A DNA stretch of 64,000 bases from Asticcacaulis sp. AC466 (GTDB taxonomy: Bacteria; Pseudomonadota; Alphaproteobacteria; Caulobacterales; Caulobacteraceae). The stretch is from positions 186,001-250,000 of the forward strand of contig NZ_AWGE01000007.1 in assembly GCF_000495815.1 (NCBI RefSeq), given 5' to 3'. Numbering within the stretch: position 1 is the first letter of the stretch; every line of letters starts with the position of its first letter. Shown here one piece after another: positions 1 to 8,064 of the stretch. The notes beneath the pieces are model-generated. The model worked only from the letters and a program-made list of their open reading frames with translations, had not been told where the DNA came from and did not search any database. The translations under genes and the position numbers were made by a program.

Positions 1-207
1 ATAACCGGCCTGAAATTCCTTGAAACGCTCCAGACGTCGGGAGAATTTCGTGGCACGCCAATTGTCATGATCACTGCCAGCGACGCGCCTGAAAATATTG
101 AGCGGGGCATGAATGCCGGTGCTGCCGGCTATATAACCAAACCGTTTGACGTAGCGGACGCGACTGAGAAAGTGCGCCGATTTCTGAAGGCGGTCTCACA
201 GCCTTAG
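1..207 (+). CDS. Response regulator receiver domain, C-terminal part (5' truncated by window edge)
   Basis: The frame is open from base 1 to a TAG at 205-207, giving 68 residues of the C-terminal half of a CheY-like receiver domain. Visible are the beta4 strand with its conserved switch residue (IVMITAS), the alpha4 region and the beta5 lysine followed by proline (ITKPF), then a short final helix. No output domain follows, so the protein is either a stand-alone receiver or a protein ending in one. The phosphoacceptor aspartate lies upstream of the window. It is followed 109 bases later by another single-domain receiver, suggesting a small two-component or chemotaxis-type cluster. The partner kinase is not visible. 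Confidence 0.85.
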   Translation: MTGLKFLETLQTSGEFRGTPIVMITASDAPENIERGMNAGAAGYITKPFDVADATEKVRRFLKAVSQP

Positions 208-316
208 ACCAACCCTTAAACCCAGACCATTCATGAAATAGTAAGGTCTGATTTATTATATAACACCGTTATGTTCGGCAGCGTATTTTGCCTTATTAAC
301 GCTTTTCGAAGGTGAC

Positions 317-775
317 ATGGCGATGCAGCAAATTAAGCCGCGCCGTAAATCTATCCTGATCGTGGATGACGACAGTATGGTCACGGATTTCGCTCATCTG
401 GTTCTTGGAAGCCTGGGATACACTATAAACATCGCCAATGACGGCCTTCGCGGCCTTGCGTACATTGTCAAATATAAGCCGGATGGCATTCTGCTGGACC
501 TGAACATGCCCAATGTGGACGGTTTTCAGTTCCTGTCCCTGCGAAATCGCATTCCAGAAGCTGCCCAAACGCCCGTTATTGTAATGTCGGCGAGTCATGG
601 CAGAGACGATGTCCAGAAGGCCCTCAAACTTGGCGCTGATGACTATATCGTAAAGCCCATTACCGAACTGTCGCTTGCGCGGCGTCTTGAGCGATTCGTC
701 CCAAGCCCGCACTACGCCCCCGAACAACCGTCACAGGTCAAATGGGAGAATGTGGCCACAAAGTCGCTGCTCTAA
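317..775 (+). CDS. Single-domain response regulator (CheY-like receiver)
   Basis: 152 residues. The receiver fold covers about residues 12-130: acidic pocket D17-D18, phosphoacceptor D61 in LLDLNMP, switch serine S91, and K113 followed by proline in IVKPI. All residues needed for phosphoryl transfer and Mg2+ binding are present. No DNA-binding or enzymatic output domain follows, so it probably acts by protein contact, as CheY or DivK do. The ATG at 317 follows a purine-rich GAAGG. A second in-frame ATG two codons later is possible. The preceding gene is also a receiver. The gene is convergent with the DUF1523-like gene 21 bases downstream. The partner kinase is unknown. Confidence 0.9.
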   Translation: MAMQQIKPRRKSILIVDDDSMVTDFAHLVLGSLGYTINIANDGLRGLAYIVKYKPDGILLDLNMPNVDGFQFLSLRNRIPEAAQTPVIVMSASHGRDDVQKALKLGADDYIVKPITELSLARRLERFVPSPHYAPEQPSQVKWENVATKSLL

Positions 776-796
776 ACGCGATCTGGCCTTTCCAGC

Positions 797-1132
797 CTAC
801 GAAATTTTTTCCGCCTTGGTGATGTTCTTGTACATAGAAAACATCGGAATGCGGAACCCGTAATAGCTGATGCGGAAACGGCCCGTCTGGATCAGCTTGC
901 CCTGGATGTCGGAAGAATTGAATTTCAGATAGGCCGGGCTGTCGACATTCTTGTAGGTTTCGTCGGTAGTGAAGACAAGATAGACGTCTTTCACCTGTCC
1001 GTGGTCCTTCATGACTTTATGATCGACGCCAGTCACCACAACGTCCTTAGAGCCATGCGTCCAGTAGGGAACGGTCCAGATCGCCAGAAAAACCAGCACA
1101 ACGACGATAACGGCGGCAAGCAGCTTCTTCAT
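797..1132 (-). CDS. DUF1523-like membrane-anchored protein
   Basis: 111 residues. One N-terminal hydrophobic segment (about residues 4-24) is followed by a soluble domain, so it is either a signal anchor or a cleaved exported protein. The soluble part contains a VGT-like VVVTG strand, VYLVFTTDE, PAYLKFNSSDIQ and a C-terminal YYGFRIPMFSMYKN. From memory this pattern matches DUF1523 proteins, which are common in alphaproteobacteria and have no established function. A GGAGGG lies just upstream of the ATG. It is transcribed towards rlmE, which runs the same way and ends nearby, with a 70-base gap. Function unknown. Confidence 0.7.
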   Translation of the reverse strand: MKKLLAAVIVVVLVFLAIWTVPYWTHGSKDVVVTGVDHKVMKDHGQVKDVYLVFTTDETYKNVDSPAYLKFNSSDIQGKLIQTGRFRISYYGFRIPMFSMYKNITKAEKIS

Positions 1133-1202
1133 GCACCCTCCAGGTTGGTTGCAATCCTAATCCTGTCGGTACATTGCGACAACCAAATTATCAGCCCCGG
1201 TA

Positions 1203-1922
1203 TTATGAGCCTCTGAAATTTTGGGCGACAATATAGATTTCCGTAGAACCGGCGCGGCTGGACTTCGGCTTGAAATGCTTCACCGTATCGAAGGTGTGCT
1301 TTAGTTTAAGAAGCAATTGCTCGGTTTCGCCGCCCTGAAACGCCTTGGCGACAAACGTGCCGCCGGGCTTCAGGTTATCGAGCGCGAAATCCCCAGCCAT
1401 TTCAAGAAGGCCCATAATCTTCAGGTGGTCAGTCTGCTTATGTCCCACTGTGTTGTGAGCCAGATCCGACAAGACGACATCAGGCTTTCCACCCATCATC
1501 TCCATCAGACGCAACCCGATGGCGGGGTCGGTGAAATCCGCCTCGATCATCTCGGCGCCCGCGATCGGGTCAACCGGCAACAAATCGACGCCGACGACAT
1601 GGGAGGCGCCGCGTTTGATAGCAACCTGTACCCAACCGCCTGGCGCGCAGCCCAGATCGACCACGCGCACACCTTTGCGCAGGAAATGGAATCGCTCGTC
1701 CAATTCGATCAGCTTGAAGGCGGCGCGCGACCGCCATCCTTCGGCCTTGGCCTTTTGGACGTATGGATCATTCAGTTGCCGCTCCAGCCACTTCGCCGAA
1801 GACTGGGTGCGAAAGCGCGCCGTCTTGACCGCCGTGTGCCCCTTGGCCCGGCCAGACAGATTACCGCCTTCAGGCGGCTTGACCATGCGGCGGCGGGGTT
1901 CATCTTGGGTATCGTCATTCAT
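1203..1922 (-). CDS. rlmE: 23S rRNA (uridine2552-2'-O)-methyltransferase RlmE/FtsJ
   Basis: Methylates the ribose of U2552 in the A-loop of 23S rRNA, a late step in 50S assembly, using SAM. The 239 residues start at the ATG at 1922. An upstream in-frame start would overlap the divergent lipoprotein gene and is less likely. SAM motif I is VVDLGCAPGGW (residues 87-97). The K-D-K-E catalytic tetrad can be assigned to K70, D153, K193 and E228. The usual DMAPN-like motif reads DLAHN here. About 40 basic, disordered residues precede the catalytic domain, which is common in alphaproteobacterial versions. In relatives rlmE is often beside ppx/gppA; here that gene is about 6 kb away. Confidence 0.93.
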   Translation of the reverse strand: MNDDTQDEPRRRMVKPPEGGNLSGRAKGHTAVKTARFRTQSSAKWLERQLNDPYVQKAKAEGWRSRAAFKLIELDERFHFLRKGVRVVDLGCAPGGWVQVAIKRGASHVVGVDLLPVDPIAGAEMIEADFTDPAIGLRLMEMMGGKPDVVLSDLAHNTVGHKQTDHLKIMGLLEMAGDFALDNLKPGGTFVAKAFQGGETEQLLLKLKHTFDTVKHFKPKSSRAGSTEIYIVAQNFRGS

Positions 1923-2016
1923 GACGGGCTCTATACTTGGTTTTACCGGATTTGCGGAAACTATTTTTTTCTTACGCGCGTCACTGCTATGAGGCAGTGA
2001 ACCGAAAGGACCTCTC

Positions 2017-2391
2017 ATGCGCAAAGCCATCCTTATCTCCGCCCTCGCCCTTTTGTCCGCCTGTTCCCCGCGTGAAAAGCCAGCCGAGGTAGCTAGTCCG
2101 GCAGAGGCGTCGCAAATGGCTGAGCAGGCAGCCGCTGCGATCAGCGCCTCCTCTCAGAGCATGGCGTCCGACAGCCTGTCGCGCCCAGATACCCCACGCG
2201 AGGGCACCTGTCTGGCCGCCATAGGCAAGGCTGCGGCTGACCGCCTCGTCAAACGCTGCATCCAGGTTTCGCCGGCGACCCATCCCCCCTGTAACGTTCA
2301 AAATAGTTGCGAAATGATCCAGGGCGAAATCGACCGGTCCTGCGCCATGTACGGCGCCGACGAAAAGAAGCCTGCCGAATGCACCGCCTAG
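2017..2391 (+). CDS. Small hypothetical lipoprotein
   Basis: 124 residues. A short charged N-terminus, a hydrophobic stretch and the lipobox LLSAC (Cys16) mark it as a lipoprotein. The mature part is Ala/Ser/Glu-rich for about 40 residues, then has a compact region with five further cysteines (residues 67-122), which suggests disulfides in the periplasm. A GAAAGGACCT just upstream of the ATG is a good ribosome binding site. It is divergent from rlmE and 85 bases upstream of a cyclophilin. I do not recognise a family. No enzymatic motif is visible. Confidence 0.75.
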   Translation: MRKAILISALALLSACSPREKPAEVASPAEASQMAEQAAAAISASSQSMASDSLSRPDTPREGTCLAAIGKAAADRLVKRCIQVSPATHPPCNVQNSCEMIQGEIDRSCAMYGADEKKPAECTA

Positions 2392-2476
2392 ACACGGTAC
2401 GAAACCAACGAGTTTTATTTTGCAATTCCGCAACCGAACCCCTATGTCAGGCGCATCCAAACCAAAGGAGACATCC

Positions 2477-2941
2477 ATGTCCGACGATCCCGAAAACACT
2501 TTGATCCTGACGCTGGACACCGGTCCGGTCACCATCCGCCTGCGCCCGGACCTGGCGCCGAACCATGTCGCGCGTATCAAGGAATTGGCGCGTGAAGGCT
2601 TTTATGACGGCATCGTCTTTCACCGCGTGATCCCGGGCTTCATGGCTCAGGGCGGTGACCCTCAGGGCCAGGGCTTCGGCGGCTCAGGGAAGAAGTTGAA
2701 AGCGGAATTTAACAGCGAACCGCACGTCCGCGGCGTCTGTTCGATGGCCCGTTCGCAAAACCCGGATTCGGCCGACAGCCAATTCTTCATCTGCTTCGAC
2801 GACGCCCGCTTCCTCGACAACCAGTATACCGTCTGGGGCCAAGTCACCGAAGGCATGGAAAATGTCGATGCTCTGCCCAAGGGCGAGCCGCCCCGCACGC
2901 CGGGCAAGATCGTTTCGATGAAAGTTGCCGCCGACGCCTAA
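2477..2941 (+). CDS. Cytoplasmic cyclophilin-type peptidyl-prolyl isomerase
   Basis: Catalyses cis-trans isomerisation of X-Pro bonds. 154 residues with no signal peptide, so cytoplasmic, of PpiB type. Diagnostic segments: YDGIVFHRVIPGFMAQGGD containing the catalytic Arg and conserved Gln, then GSGKKLKAEF, MARSQNPDSADSQFFI and YTVWGQV. The tryptophan that confers cyclosporin sensitivity in eukaryotic cyclophilins is not obvious, as usual in bacteria. The start at 2477 is fixed by AAAGGAG six bases upstream. A longer in-frame extension exists but lacks a ribosome binding site. A second, exported cyclophilin lies at 9331-10227. Confidence 0.93.
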   Translation: MSDDPENTLILTLDTGPVTIRLRPDLAPNHVARIKELAREGFYDGIVFHRVIPGFMAQGGDPQGQGFGGSGKKLKAEFNSEPHVRGVCSMARSQNPDSADSQFFICFDDARFLDNQYTVWGQVTEGMENVDALPKGEPPRTPGKIVSMKVAADA

Positions 2942-3033
2942 TTCCGCGCGGCTCTAAAGCCTTCGTTAAACTCGTTTACGCTACGGTGAAAACTATCAGA
3001 GGTAGTGCCCGCTGTAGCGTAAATGAGTACATC

Positions 3034-3459
3034 ATGAGTAAGAGTAGCCGACCCCATCTTCGCCTGACCGTAGATACCGACAATTTGGTTTTGGTCATAC
3101 GCCTGTATCGATGGCGCGAAGAGACGGATGAGAAGCCCGATTTAATCGGGCATCTGAGCCTGGTAGCTCATCCCTGGAAATATAACGTCCTCTTCGACTT
3201 TCGTCGCTTCATTGGCGTGATAAATGAGTCGGATGTCTCGACCATTCTGGAGCGTTGGCGAAAACTCGACTGTCCTGAAACCCTATATCCACCCCTAAGC
3301 AGACAGTTGGCCGTGGTTAGCTCCGACCTCTCCTTACGGTCTCTACTGCTCCCGCATGTCGATGCGCTCGTGCATCGCCGTATCGATTTTTTCGATACAT
3401 TCGACGAAGGTCTAGACTGGCTCAAGGCGCCCCCGCTACCTCTGCGTCTATCAGCTTGA
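3034..3459 (+). CDS. STAS/SpoIIAA-like protein, copy 1
   Basis: 141 residues from the ATG at 3034. The protein shows an N-terminal beta hairpin, then YNVLFDFRRFIG followed by a helix ending in W, then a strand AVVSSD and a C-terminal FFDTFDEGLDWL. The next gene encodes a clear paralogue with the same landmarks (IIDMRRFDG and NTLDEGLAWL). The layout of strand, D-x-R-R-F, helix, strand and terminal D-E-G-L-x-W-L helix resembles the STAS/SpoIIAA-like superfamily. Ligand and partner are unknown. No signal peptide. Fold assignment is by pattern memory; the paralogy is seen directly. Confidence 0.6.
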   Translation: MSKSSRPHLRLTVDTDNLVLVIRLYRWREETDEKPDLIGHLSLVAHPWKYNVLFDFRRFIGVINESDVSTILERWRKLDCPETLYPPLSRQLAVVSSDLSLRSLLLPHVDALVHRRIDFFDTFDEGLDWLKAPPLPLRLSA

Positions 3460-3570
3460 TAAAATTGCCGCTCCGCTATTACCGCTACGTCAACTAAACC
3501 TTAAGGGCGACTCTGATAGGTCTCTACTGTACAGGCGTCTATTAAAGCGTCAGTCTGCTGGGAACTTGCA

Positions 3571-3993
3571 ATGGCCCGCTCGCGCGTTACCTTGTCCATA
3601 GACAACACGACCAAGATCATGACGATCCGCTATATCGGCGAATTAGGCGGTGAAGACGTAAACAACACCATGATGTTGCAACTCCTCGACATACCGGATG
3701 CCTGGACCTACGACAGCATAATAGACATGCGCCGGTTCGACGGCACCATAATGACAACGGAAATTGAGGACTTGGCCACGCGGTGGAACGGATTGGCGCA
3801 AGGCCGCGATGCTGGCGCCTTTACCGCTATTATAAGTGATGATGCGTTGGTTCGCGCCCGTTTATCCATAACGCAGGGCTTGTTTCCAGCGCGCACATTG
3901 GCGAATTTCAATACGCTTGACGAAGGACTGGCGTGGCTTCACGCCCGCCGTGGTGAGGTCGCACACACGCCCAATAGCGATTTGACGGTTTAG
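3571..3993 (+). CDS. STAS/SpoIIAA-like protein, copy 2
   Basis: 140 residues, a diverged tandem copy of the preceding gene. It shares the central YDSIIDMRRFDG block, a helix with RW, the AIISDD strand and the C-terminal NTLDEGLAWL helix. Outside these blocks identity is low, so the duplication is old. The gap between the two genes is 111 bases and may carry a separate promoter. Cytoplasmic, no membrane segment. It probably binds a partner protein or small ligand in signalling, but nothing in the sequence names the partner. queA follows 44 bases downstream on the same strand. Confidence 0.6.
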   Translation: MARSRVTLSIDNTTKIMTIRYIGELGGEDVNNTMMLQLLDIPDAWTYDSIIDMRRFDGTIMTTEIEDLATRWNGLAQGRDAGAFTAIISDDALVRARLSITQGLFPARTLANFNTLDEGLAWLHARRGEVAHTPNSDLTV

Positions 3994-4037
3994 TTTAAGT
4001 ATTGACCTGACCGCCATTTCCGCGTTTGAGACGCGGC

Positions 4038-5096
4038 ATGTTAATTTCAGATTTCGATTTCGACCTCCCCGAAGACCGCATAGCCTTACGCCCCGCCGAA
4101 CCCCGCGAGGCAGCAAAACTGCTTCGCGTCGACGGCAGCCGCCTGACTGACAGCCATGTCGGGGACATTGCTGATTTTTTGCTGCCTGGCGACGTTCTTG
4201 TCGTCAATGACACCCGCGTCCTCCCGACCCAGCTTGACGGCGTTCGCCTGCGCGACGACAGCACGGTCAGCATAGAAGCTACCCTCGTCAAATCGACGGG
4301 ACCGGCGCAATGGCAGGCCTTCCTGAAACCCGGTCGCAAAGTCAAACCGGGCGATAACTTGCTGTTCAAAAGCGATGGGGCGGAGTTACGCGCCCGCGTG
4401 TCGGCAAAAGATGATAACGGACTATATACGCTCGATTTTTACCATAGTCCGCACGAACTCCTGGAGCGCCTGCACGTCGTAGGCGGCATGCCTCTGCCCC
4501 CCTATATCCGTTCCAAGCGGCATGAGGACGAGCAGGACAAGCGCGACTATCAGACCATATTCGCGACCGACGAAGGGTCGGTGGCGGCGCCCACCGCCGG
4601 CTTGCACTTTACGCCGGCCCTACTGAAAAAGCTGGATGAACGGGGCGTGTCTTTCGTTCGCGTCACCCTGCATGTCGGCGCAGGAACCTTCCTGCCGGTC
4701 AAGGTTGAAGATACGCGTGACCATGTGATGCATGCCGAGTTCGGCGTGGTCAGCGAAGACGCCGCGGCGCGTATCAATGCCGCCCGCGCCGCCGGAAATC
4801 GGATTATCTGTGTTGGCACGACCTCACTGCGGCTCCTGGAATCAGCTTGCGATCCGCAAGGGGCCATTCACCCATTCAGCGCCGAGACGGCCATTTTTAT
4901 AACGCCCGGCGTAAATGTGCGATCCTGCGACCTGCTGATCACCAATTTTCACCTGCCCAAATCAACACTCTTCATGCTTGTCTGCGCCCTTGCCGGCACC
5001 GAAAACATGAAAAAAGCCTATCGCCACGCCATCGATACAGGCTACCGCTTCTTTTCCTATGGCGACGCGTCGCTGCTAACCAATATATCCAAATGA
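4038..5096 (+). CDS. queA: tRNA preQ1(34) S-adenosylmethionine ribosyltransferase-isomerase QueA
   Basis: Transfers and isomerises the ribose of SAM onto preQ1 at the wobble base of tRNAs with GUN anticodons, forming epoxyqueuosine. 352 residues, the family's usual length. Diagnostic blocks are [19 protein letters not shown] at the N-terminus, [44 protein letters not shown] and the C-terminal [15 protein letters not shown]. The ATG at 4038 opens the conserved [11 protein letters not shown]; a TTG four codons earlier is less likely. The stop overlaps the start of tgt (ATGA), so the two queuosine enzymes are translationally coupled. Confidence 0.97.
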   Translation: MLISDFDFDLPEDRIALRPAEPREAAKLLRVDGSRLTDSHVGDIADFLLPGDVLVVNDTRVLPTQLDGVRLRDDSTVSIEATLVKSTGPAQWQAFLKPGRKVKPGDNLLFKSDGAELRARVSAKDDNGLYTLDFYHSPHELLERLHVVGGMPLPPYIRSKRHEDEQDKRDYQTIFATDEGSVAAPTAGLHFTPALLKKLDERGVSFVRVTLHVGAGTFLPVKVEDTRDHVMHAEFGVVSEDAAARINAARAAGNRIICVGTTSLRLLESACDPQGAIHPFSAETAIFITPGVNVRSCDLLITNFHLPKSTLFMLVCALAGTENMKKAYRHAIDTGYRFFSYGDASLLTNISK

Positions 5097-6223
5097 CCGC
5101 TTTTCCGTTTACAATTACCGCTTCCCAGGGACAGGCCAGGACGGGCGTCCTTAAGACACCCCGTGGCGATATTCCGACACCTATTTTTATGCCGGTGGGC
5201 ACCGCTGCCACGGTTAAGGCTCTGACGCTCGATATGGTGAAGCAGGCGCACGCCAAGATCATTCTGGGCAACACCTATCATCTCATGCTGCGCCCGACCG
5301 CTGAGCGCATCGCGCGGCTTGGCGGCCTGCACACATTCATGGGGTGGGATGCGCCGATTCTGACCGACAGCGGCGGCTTCCAGGTCATGAGCCTGTCCAA
5401 GATATCCAAGGTCAAGGAAGACGCGGTCACCTTTGCCTCGCACATAGACGGTTCGAAGCACGTTTTGTCGCCGGAACGGTCAATCGAAATCCAGGCGGAC
5501 CTGCTGGGTTCCGATATCGTTATGCAACTGGACGAATGCGTTTCCTACCCGGCCGACGAAAAACGCGCGAGGGAAGCGTTACAGTTGTCAGCCCGCTGGG
5601 GGCTGCGCTCCAAGGCGGCGTTTGGTACGCGCGACACCCAGGCCCTGTTCGGCATCCAGCAGGGCTCGACCTTTGAGCACTTGCGCCGCGAATCGACGGA
5701 GCGGCTGCTCAATATCGGCTTTGACGGTTACGCCATCGGTGGACTGGCAGTCGGCGAAGGCCATCAGGCCATGTGCGACACGCTCGACTACTGCGCGCCG
5801 ATCCTGCCTTGGGAGCGTCCGCGCTATCTCATGGGCGTCGGCAAGCCAATTGACCTTCTGGAGGGCGTTGCCCGCGGCGTGGACATGTTCGACTGCGTGC
5901 TGCCGACCCGCTCAGGCCGCCATGGCCAGGTCTGGACCTGGGACGGTCCGCTCAACCTGAAAAACGCCCGATTCGCTGAAGACGACGCGCCGTTGGACCC
6001 GACAAGCGATTGCCCTGCCAGTCGGGACTATTCCAAGGCCTATCTGCATCATCTGGTCAAGGCGGAGGAAATCCTCGGCCAGACTCTACTGAGCTGGCAC
6101 AATATCGCTTTCTTCCAGGCTCTTATGATTCGCATGCGAGCCGCCATCACGGACGGCTCGTTCGACGCCTTGCGAGCCGATCTTCGCGCCCGATGGACGG
6201 CACCAACGGACGTACAATCATAA
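5093..6223 (+). CDS. tgt: tRNA-guanine transglycosylase Tgt, with altered zinc site
   Basis: Exchanges G34 of tRNAs for preQ1, the step before QueA. 376 residues. Active-site landmarks are intact: general base D92 in [20 protein letters not shown] (about 145-153), GGLAVGE, and nucleophile D267 in [14 protein letters not shown]. The structural zinc site near residue 305 is odd. The family has CxCxxC plus a downstream His, but here the segment reads S305-D-C307-P-A-S310, so two of three Cys ligands are Ser, while H336 is kept. The codons are AGC (6005-6007) and AGT (6020-6022). The start overlaps the queA stop. A long stem-loop follows the gene. Confidence 0.95.
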   Translation: MTAFPFTITASQGQARTGVLKTPRGDIPTPIFMPVGTAATVKALTLDMVKQAHAKIILGNTYHLMLRPTAERIARLGGLHTFMGWDAPILTDSGGFQVMSLSKISKVKEDAVTFASHIDGSKHVLSPERSIEIQADLLGSDIVMQLDECVSYPADEKRAREALQLSARWGLRSKAAFGTRDTQALFGIQQGSTFEHLRRESTERLLNIGFDGYAIGGLAVGEGHQAMCDTLDYCAPILPWERPRYLMGVGKPIDLLEGVARGVDMFDCVLPTRSGRHGQVWTWDGPLNLKNARFAEDDAPLDPTSDCPASRDYSKAYLHHLVKAEEILGQTLLSWHNIAFFQALMIRMRAAITDGSFDALRADLRARWTAPTDVQS

Positions 6224-6225
6224 GT

Positions 6226-6267
6226 TCTGGGCGAGACGACGTCCCATTGGATGTCATCTCGCCCAGA
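6226..6267. terminator. Long stem-loop between convergent tgt and lipoprotein gene
   Basis: Two perfect 11-base arms (6226-6236 and 6257-6267) are continued by a 7-bp inner stem after one C/A mismatch, with a 4-base loop at 6245-6248. No T-run follows on either strand, so it is not a textbook intrinsic terminator. The position between two convergent stops still suggests transcript end formation or 3'-end protection for both genes. Confidence 0.6.
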
Positions 6268-6281
6268 GCAATGACATAGAC

Positions 6282-7019
6282 TTAACGCCGTGATTTCTTG
6301 CGCGGCTTTTCCGGCACCTTAATAGGCTTGGGCTTTCCCAAATTGCCGTCCGAATAGGTATCGGTATAGACGCGCGGCACGAACCACGACGGCGCGGCCG
6401 GTGGAGCGCAATTCTTGTTCATGCCCACGCCTTTAAGATAGGCGCGTCGAACCTTGCCCGCCTGAATAGCTGTGTCCATTTCCTTTTGGTGACGTTGCGC
6501 GCCGGTGACTTGCCGGACCAACCCACGGAACGGAATAATACTGCGGGTCGCATTACGAACAGAACCGCGCGCGGCATCGCCCGCCATAGACCCGCCTTTT
6601 TCGGTCAGGGTGCGCGTGTCGGCCGGCGGCGGCGGCTCGTCGAAATCGGCACCAAGCAGGCTGTCTAGCTTGATCACCTCTGCCGCTATGGCGTCGCAAC
6701 CGTCCAGCCCGGTCAGGTCGTAGGGCTTAACCACGGCCCGTGACAGAATTTCAGGAATGTCGCGCTTGCGCAAATTCAAGTCTTCAAGGGGGGCCATAAC
6801 AGCATCGCCCCAGCTTTCGTTTTGATCGTCGGTGCTGGACCTCACAGCCTGAGGATCCTTGGCACGGCCACGACTATCAGGGGCGCTGCTGGTCTCTGGG
6901 TAAGTACCGGCCGGATTGTAACGTGGCTTGGACGCGCACCCGGACAGCAGCGCGCCAGCCGCCAACGCGATTACCGCGCAACTTCGGAGACATTTGTCTA
7001 CCGTTACGCCAGGCTTCAT
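6282..7019 (-). CDS. Hypothetical lipoprotein
   Basis: 245 residues from the ATG at 7019, chosen because GAGGGGGA precedes it and it opens a signal sequence ending in the lipobox LLSGC. The mature N-terminus is polar and disordered-looking. The middle has a TGLDGCDAIAAEVIKLDSLLG helix, and a conserved-looking segment IIPFRGLVRQVTGA followed by a helix and AYLKGVGMNKNC. The C-terminus is Lys/Pro-rich and ends KKSRR. I recall similar IPFRG-V-R-x-x-GA segments in uncharacterised alphaproteobacterial lipoproteins, but no function. Convergent with tgt. Confidence 0.75.
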   Translation of the reverse strand: MKPGVTVDKCLRSCAVIALAAGALLSGCASKPRYNPAGTYPETSSAPDSRGRAKDPQAVRSSTDDQNESWGDAVMAPLEDLNLRKRDIPEILSRAVVKPYDLTGLDGCDAIAAEVIKLDSLLGADFDEPPPPADTRTLTEKGGSMAGDAARGSVRNATRSIIPFRGLVRQVTGAQRHQKEMDTAIQAGKVRRAYLKGVGMNKNCAPPAAPSWFVPRVYTDTYSDGNLGKPKPIKVPEKPRKKSRR

Positions 7020-7230
7020 CAAAGTCCCCCTCACCACTTCAGACCACCAACACCTTTTGGGAGGCACTGACTTACCCCGTTATAGCCTATTCCGCACATA
7101 AAAAAACAATACCAAAAAAAAGCGTCTTTTTTCAACGCCTCGCGCTTGCGAAAACAAAAACTCCCCTCTATGAAGGGCCCATGTTTGATCCACTCTTTTT
7201 AAAAGCGGGTCAAGCGTGACTTATCTTCAT

Positions 7231-7307
7231 GAGCCCGTAGCTCAGCCGGCTAGAGCATCTGACTTTTAATCAGAGGGTCCTGGGTTCGAGTCCCAGCGGG
7301 CTCACCA
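7231..7307 (+). tRNA. tRNA-Lys (anticodon TTT)
   Basis: Acceptor arms GAGCCCG (7231-7237) and CGGGCTC (7297-7303) pair perfectly, followed by discriminator A and an encoded CCA. The anticodon loop CTTTTAA gives TTT at 7265-7267. The T-arm carries GGTTCGAGT flanked by CTGGG/CCCAG. Confidence 0.97.
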
Positions 7308-7452
7308 AGTCTTTCCAAGATTTGCGTGACAATTTCATGACGATAAACTTGCAAGTCCTTACCTTACATATCGGTCGCGACACATGAATGGAAACTGAAC
7401 CGTTCGACAGACAGGCCTTGACTGCTGGTAAAGAAATGCTTCCGATTGTGGC

Positions 7453-7785
7453 TCAATTCGCCATACGCTGCTTCGGAAGGTAGCGCCCGTTCTCGAACCG
7501 CTCGAAAAGAAGCGTGGTTTGCGGATGTTGAAGCGGCTGGCCTGTATCGTCTGGACACAGGTTGCCCTCAGACGCATAGGCCACATAGCAATTCTTACCA
7601 TTAGTGGCCAACAAGTGATAAAACGGCTGGTCCTTCTGCGGTCGCACGCTTTCCGGAATCGCCAGCCACCATTCGTCTGTATCGGAAAATTCGGGGTCGA
7701 CGTCGAAAACAACGCCGCGGAAGTCAAACAGGTTATGCTTAACCACCTGACCGATGCCGAATTTAGCTGACCTTTGTTGTGGCAT
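7453..7785 (-). CDS. hspQ: Heat shock protein HspQ
   Basis: 110 residues from the ATG at 7785. The HspQ/YccV domain spans almost the whole protein: KFGIGQVVKHNLFDFRGVV, FDVDPEF, WWLAIPES, QPFYHLLA and YVAYASEGNL. E. coli HspQ was first described as a hemimethylated-DNA-binding protein that lowers initiation, and was later linked to Lon-dependent proteolysis as a specificity factor. Which role applies here cannot be told from sequence. A GGAGG lies about 12 bases upstream of the start. The gene is isolated: tRNA-Lys on one side, a 279-base gap and the Ppx/GppA gene on the other. That gap (7786-8064) holds no convincing gene; I see only short imperfect palindromes. Confidence 0.9.
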   Translation of the reverse strand: MPQQRSAKFGIGQVVKHNLFDFRGVVFDVDPEFSDTDEWWLAIPESVRPQKDQPFYHLLATNGKNCYVAYASEGNLCPDDTGQPLQHPQTTLLFERFENGRYLPKQRMAN

Positions 7786-8064
7786 GGAACGATTCGAACC
7801 TCCGCTCTTCTCGCGCCCATCAGACCGTAAAGCGCGCCATTTCGCACTGGCCTTCCCCACTTGGTTGTCACGCCTTATACATTTTCATGAACCGCGCTTA
7901 TGGTTTATTCAAAACCGTAAGCCTATCGGCATTCGACCAAATTATCGGTTGGCATGAACACGTCCCCCGCCTAGAGTACAGTTCAAAGGATGGCTGCCAT
8001 GGCAAAAGTCATGGCTTTCAACATGGTGTTGGACCGCCGTCCATCCAGTAGCGGGGTATGAGCC

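Noticed and set aside
7783-7810. A T-arm-like GGTTCGAAT on the - strand just upstream of hspQ, suggesting a tRNA or tmRNA remnant
   Set aside because: The flanking bases pair poorly, no acceptor stem or anticodon arm can be drawn, and the bases fall in the hspQ ribosome binding region.
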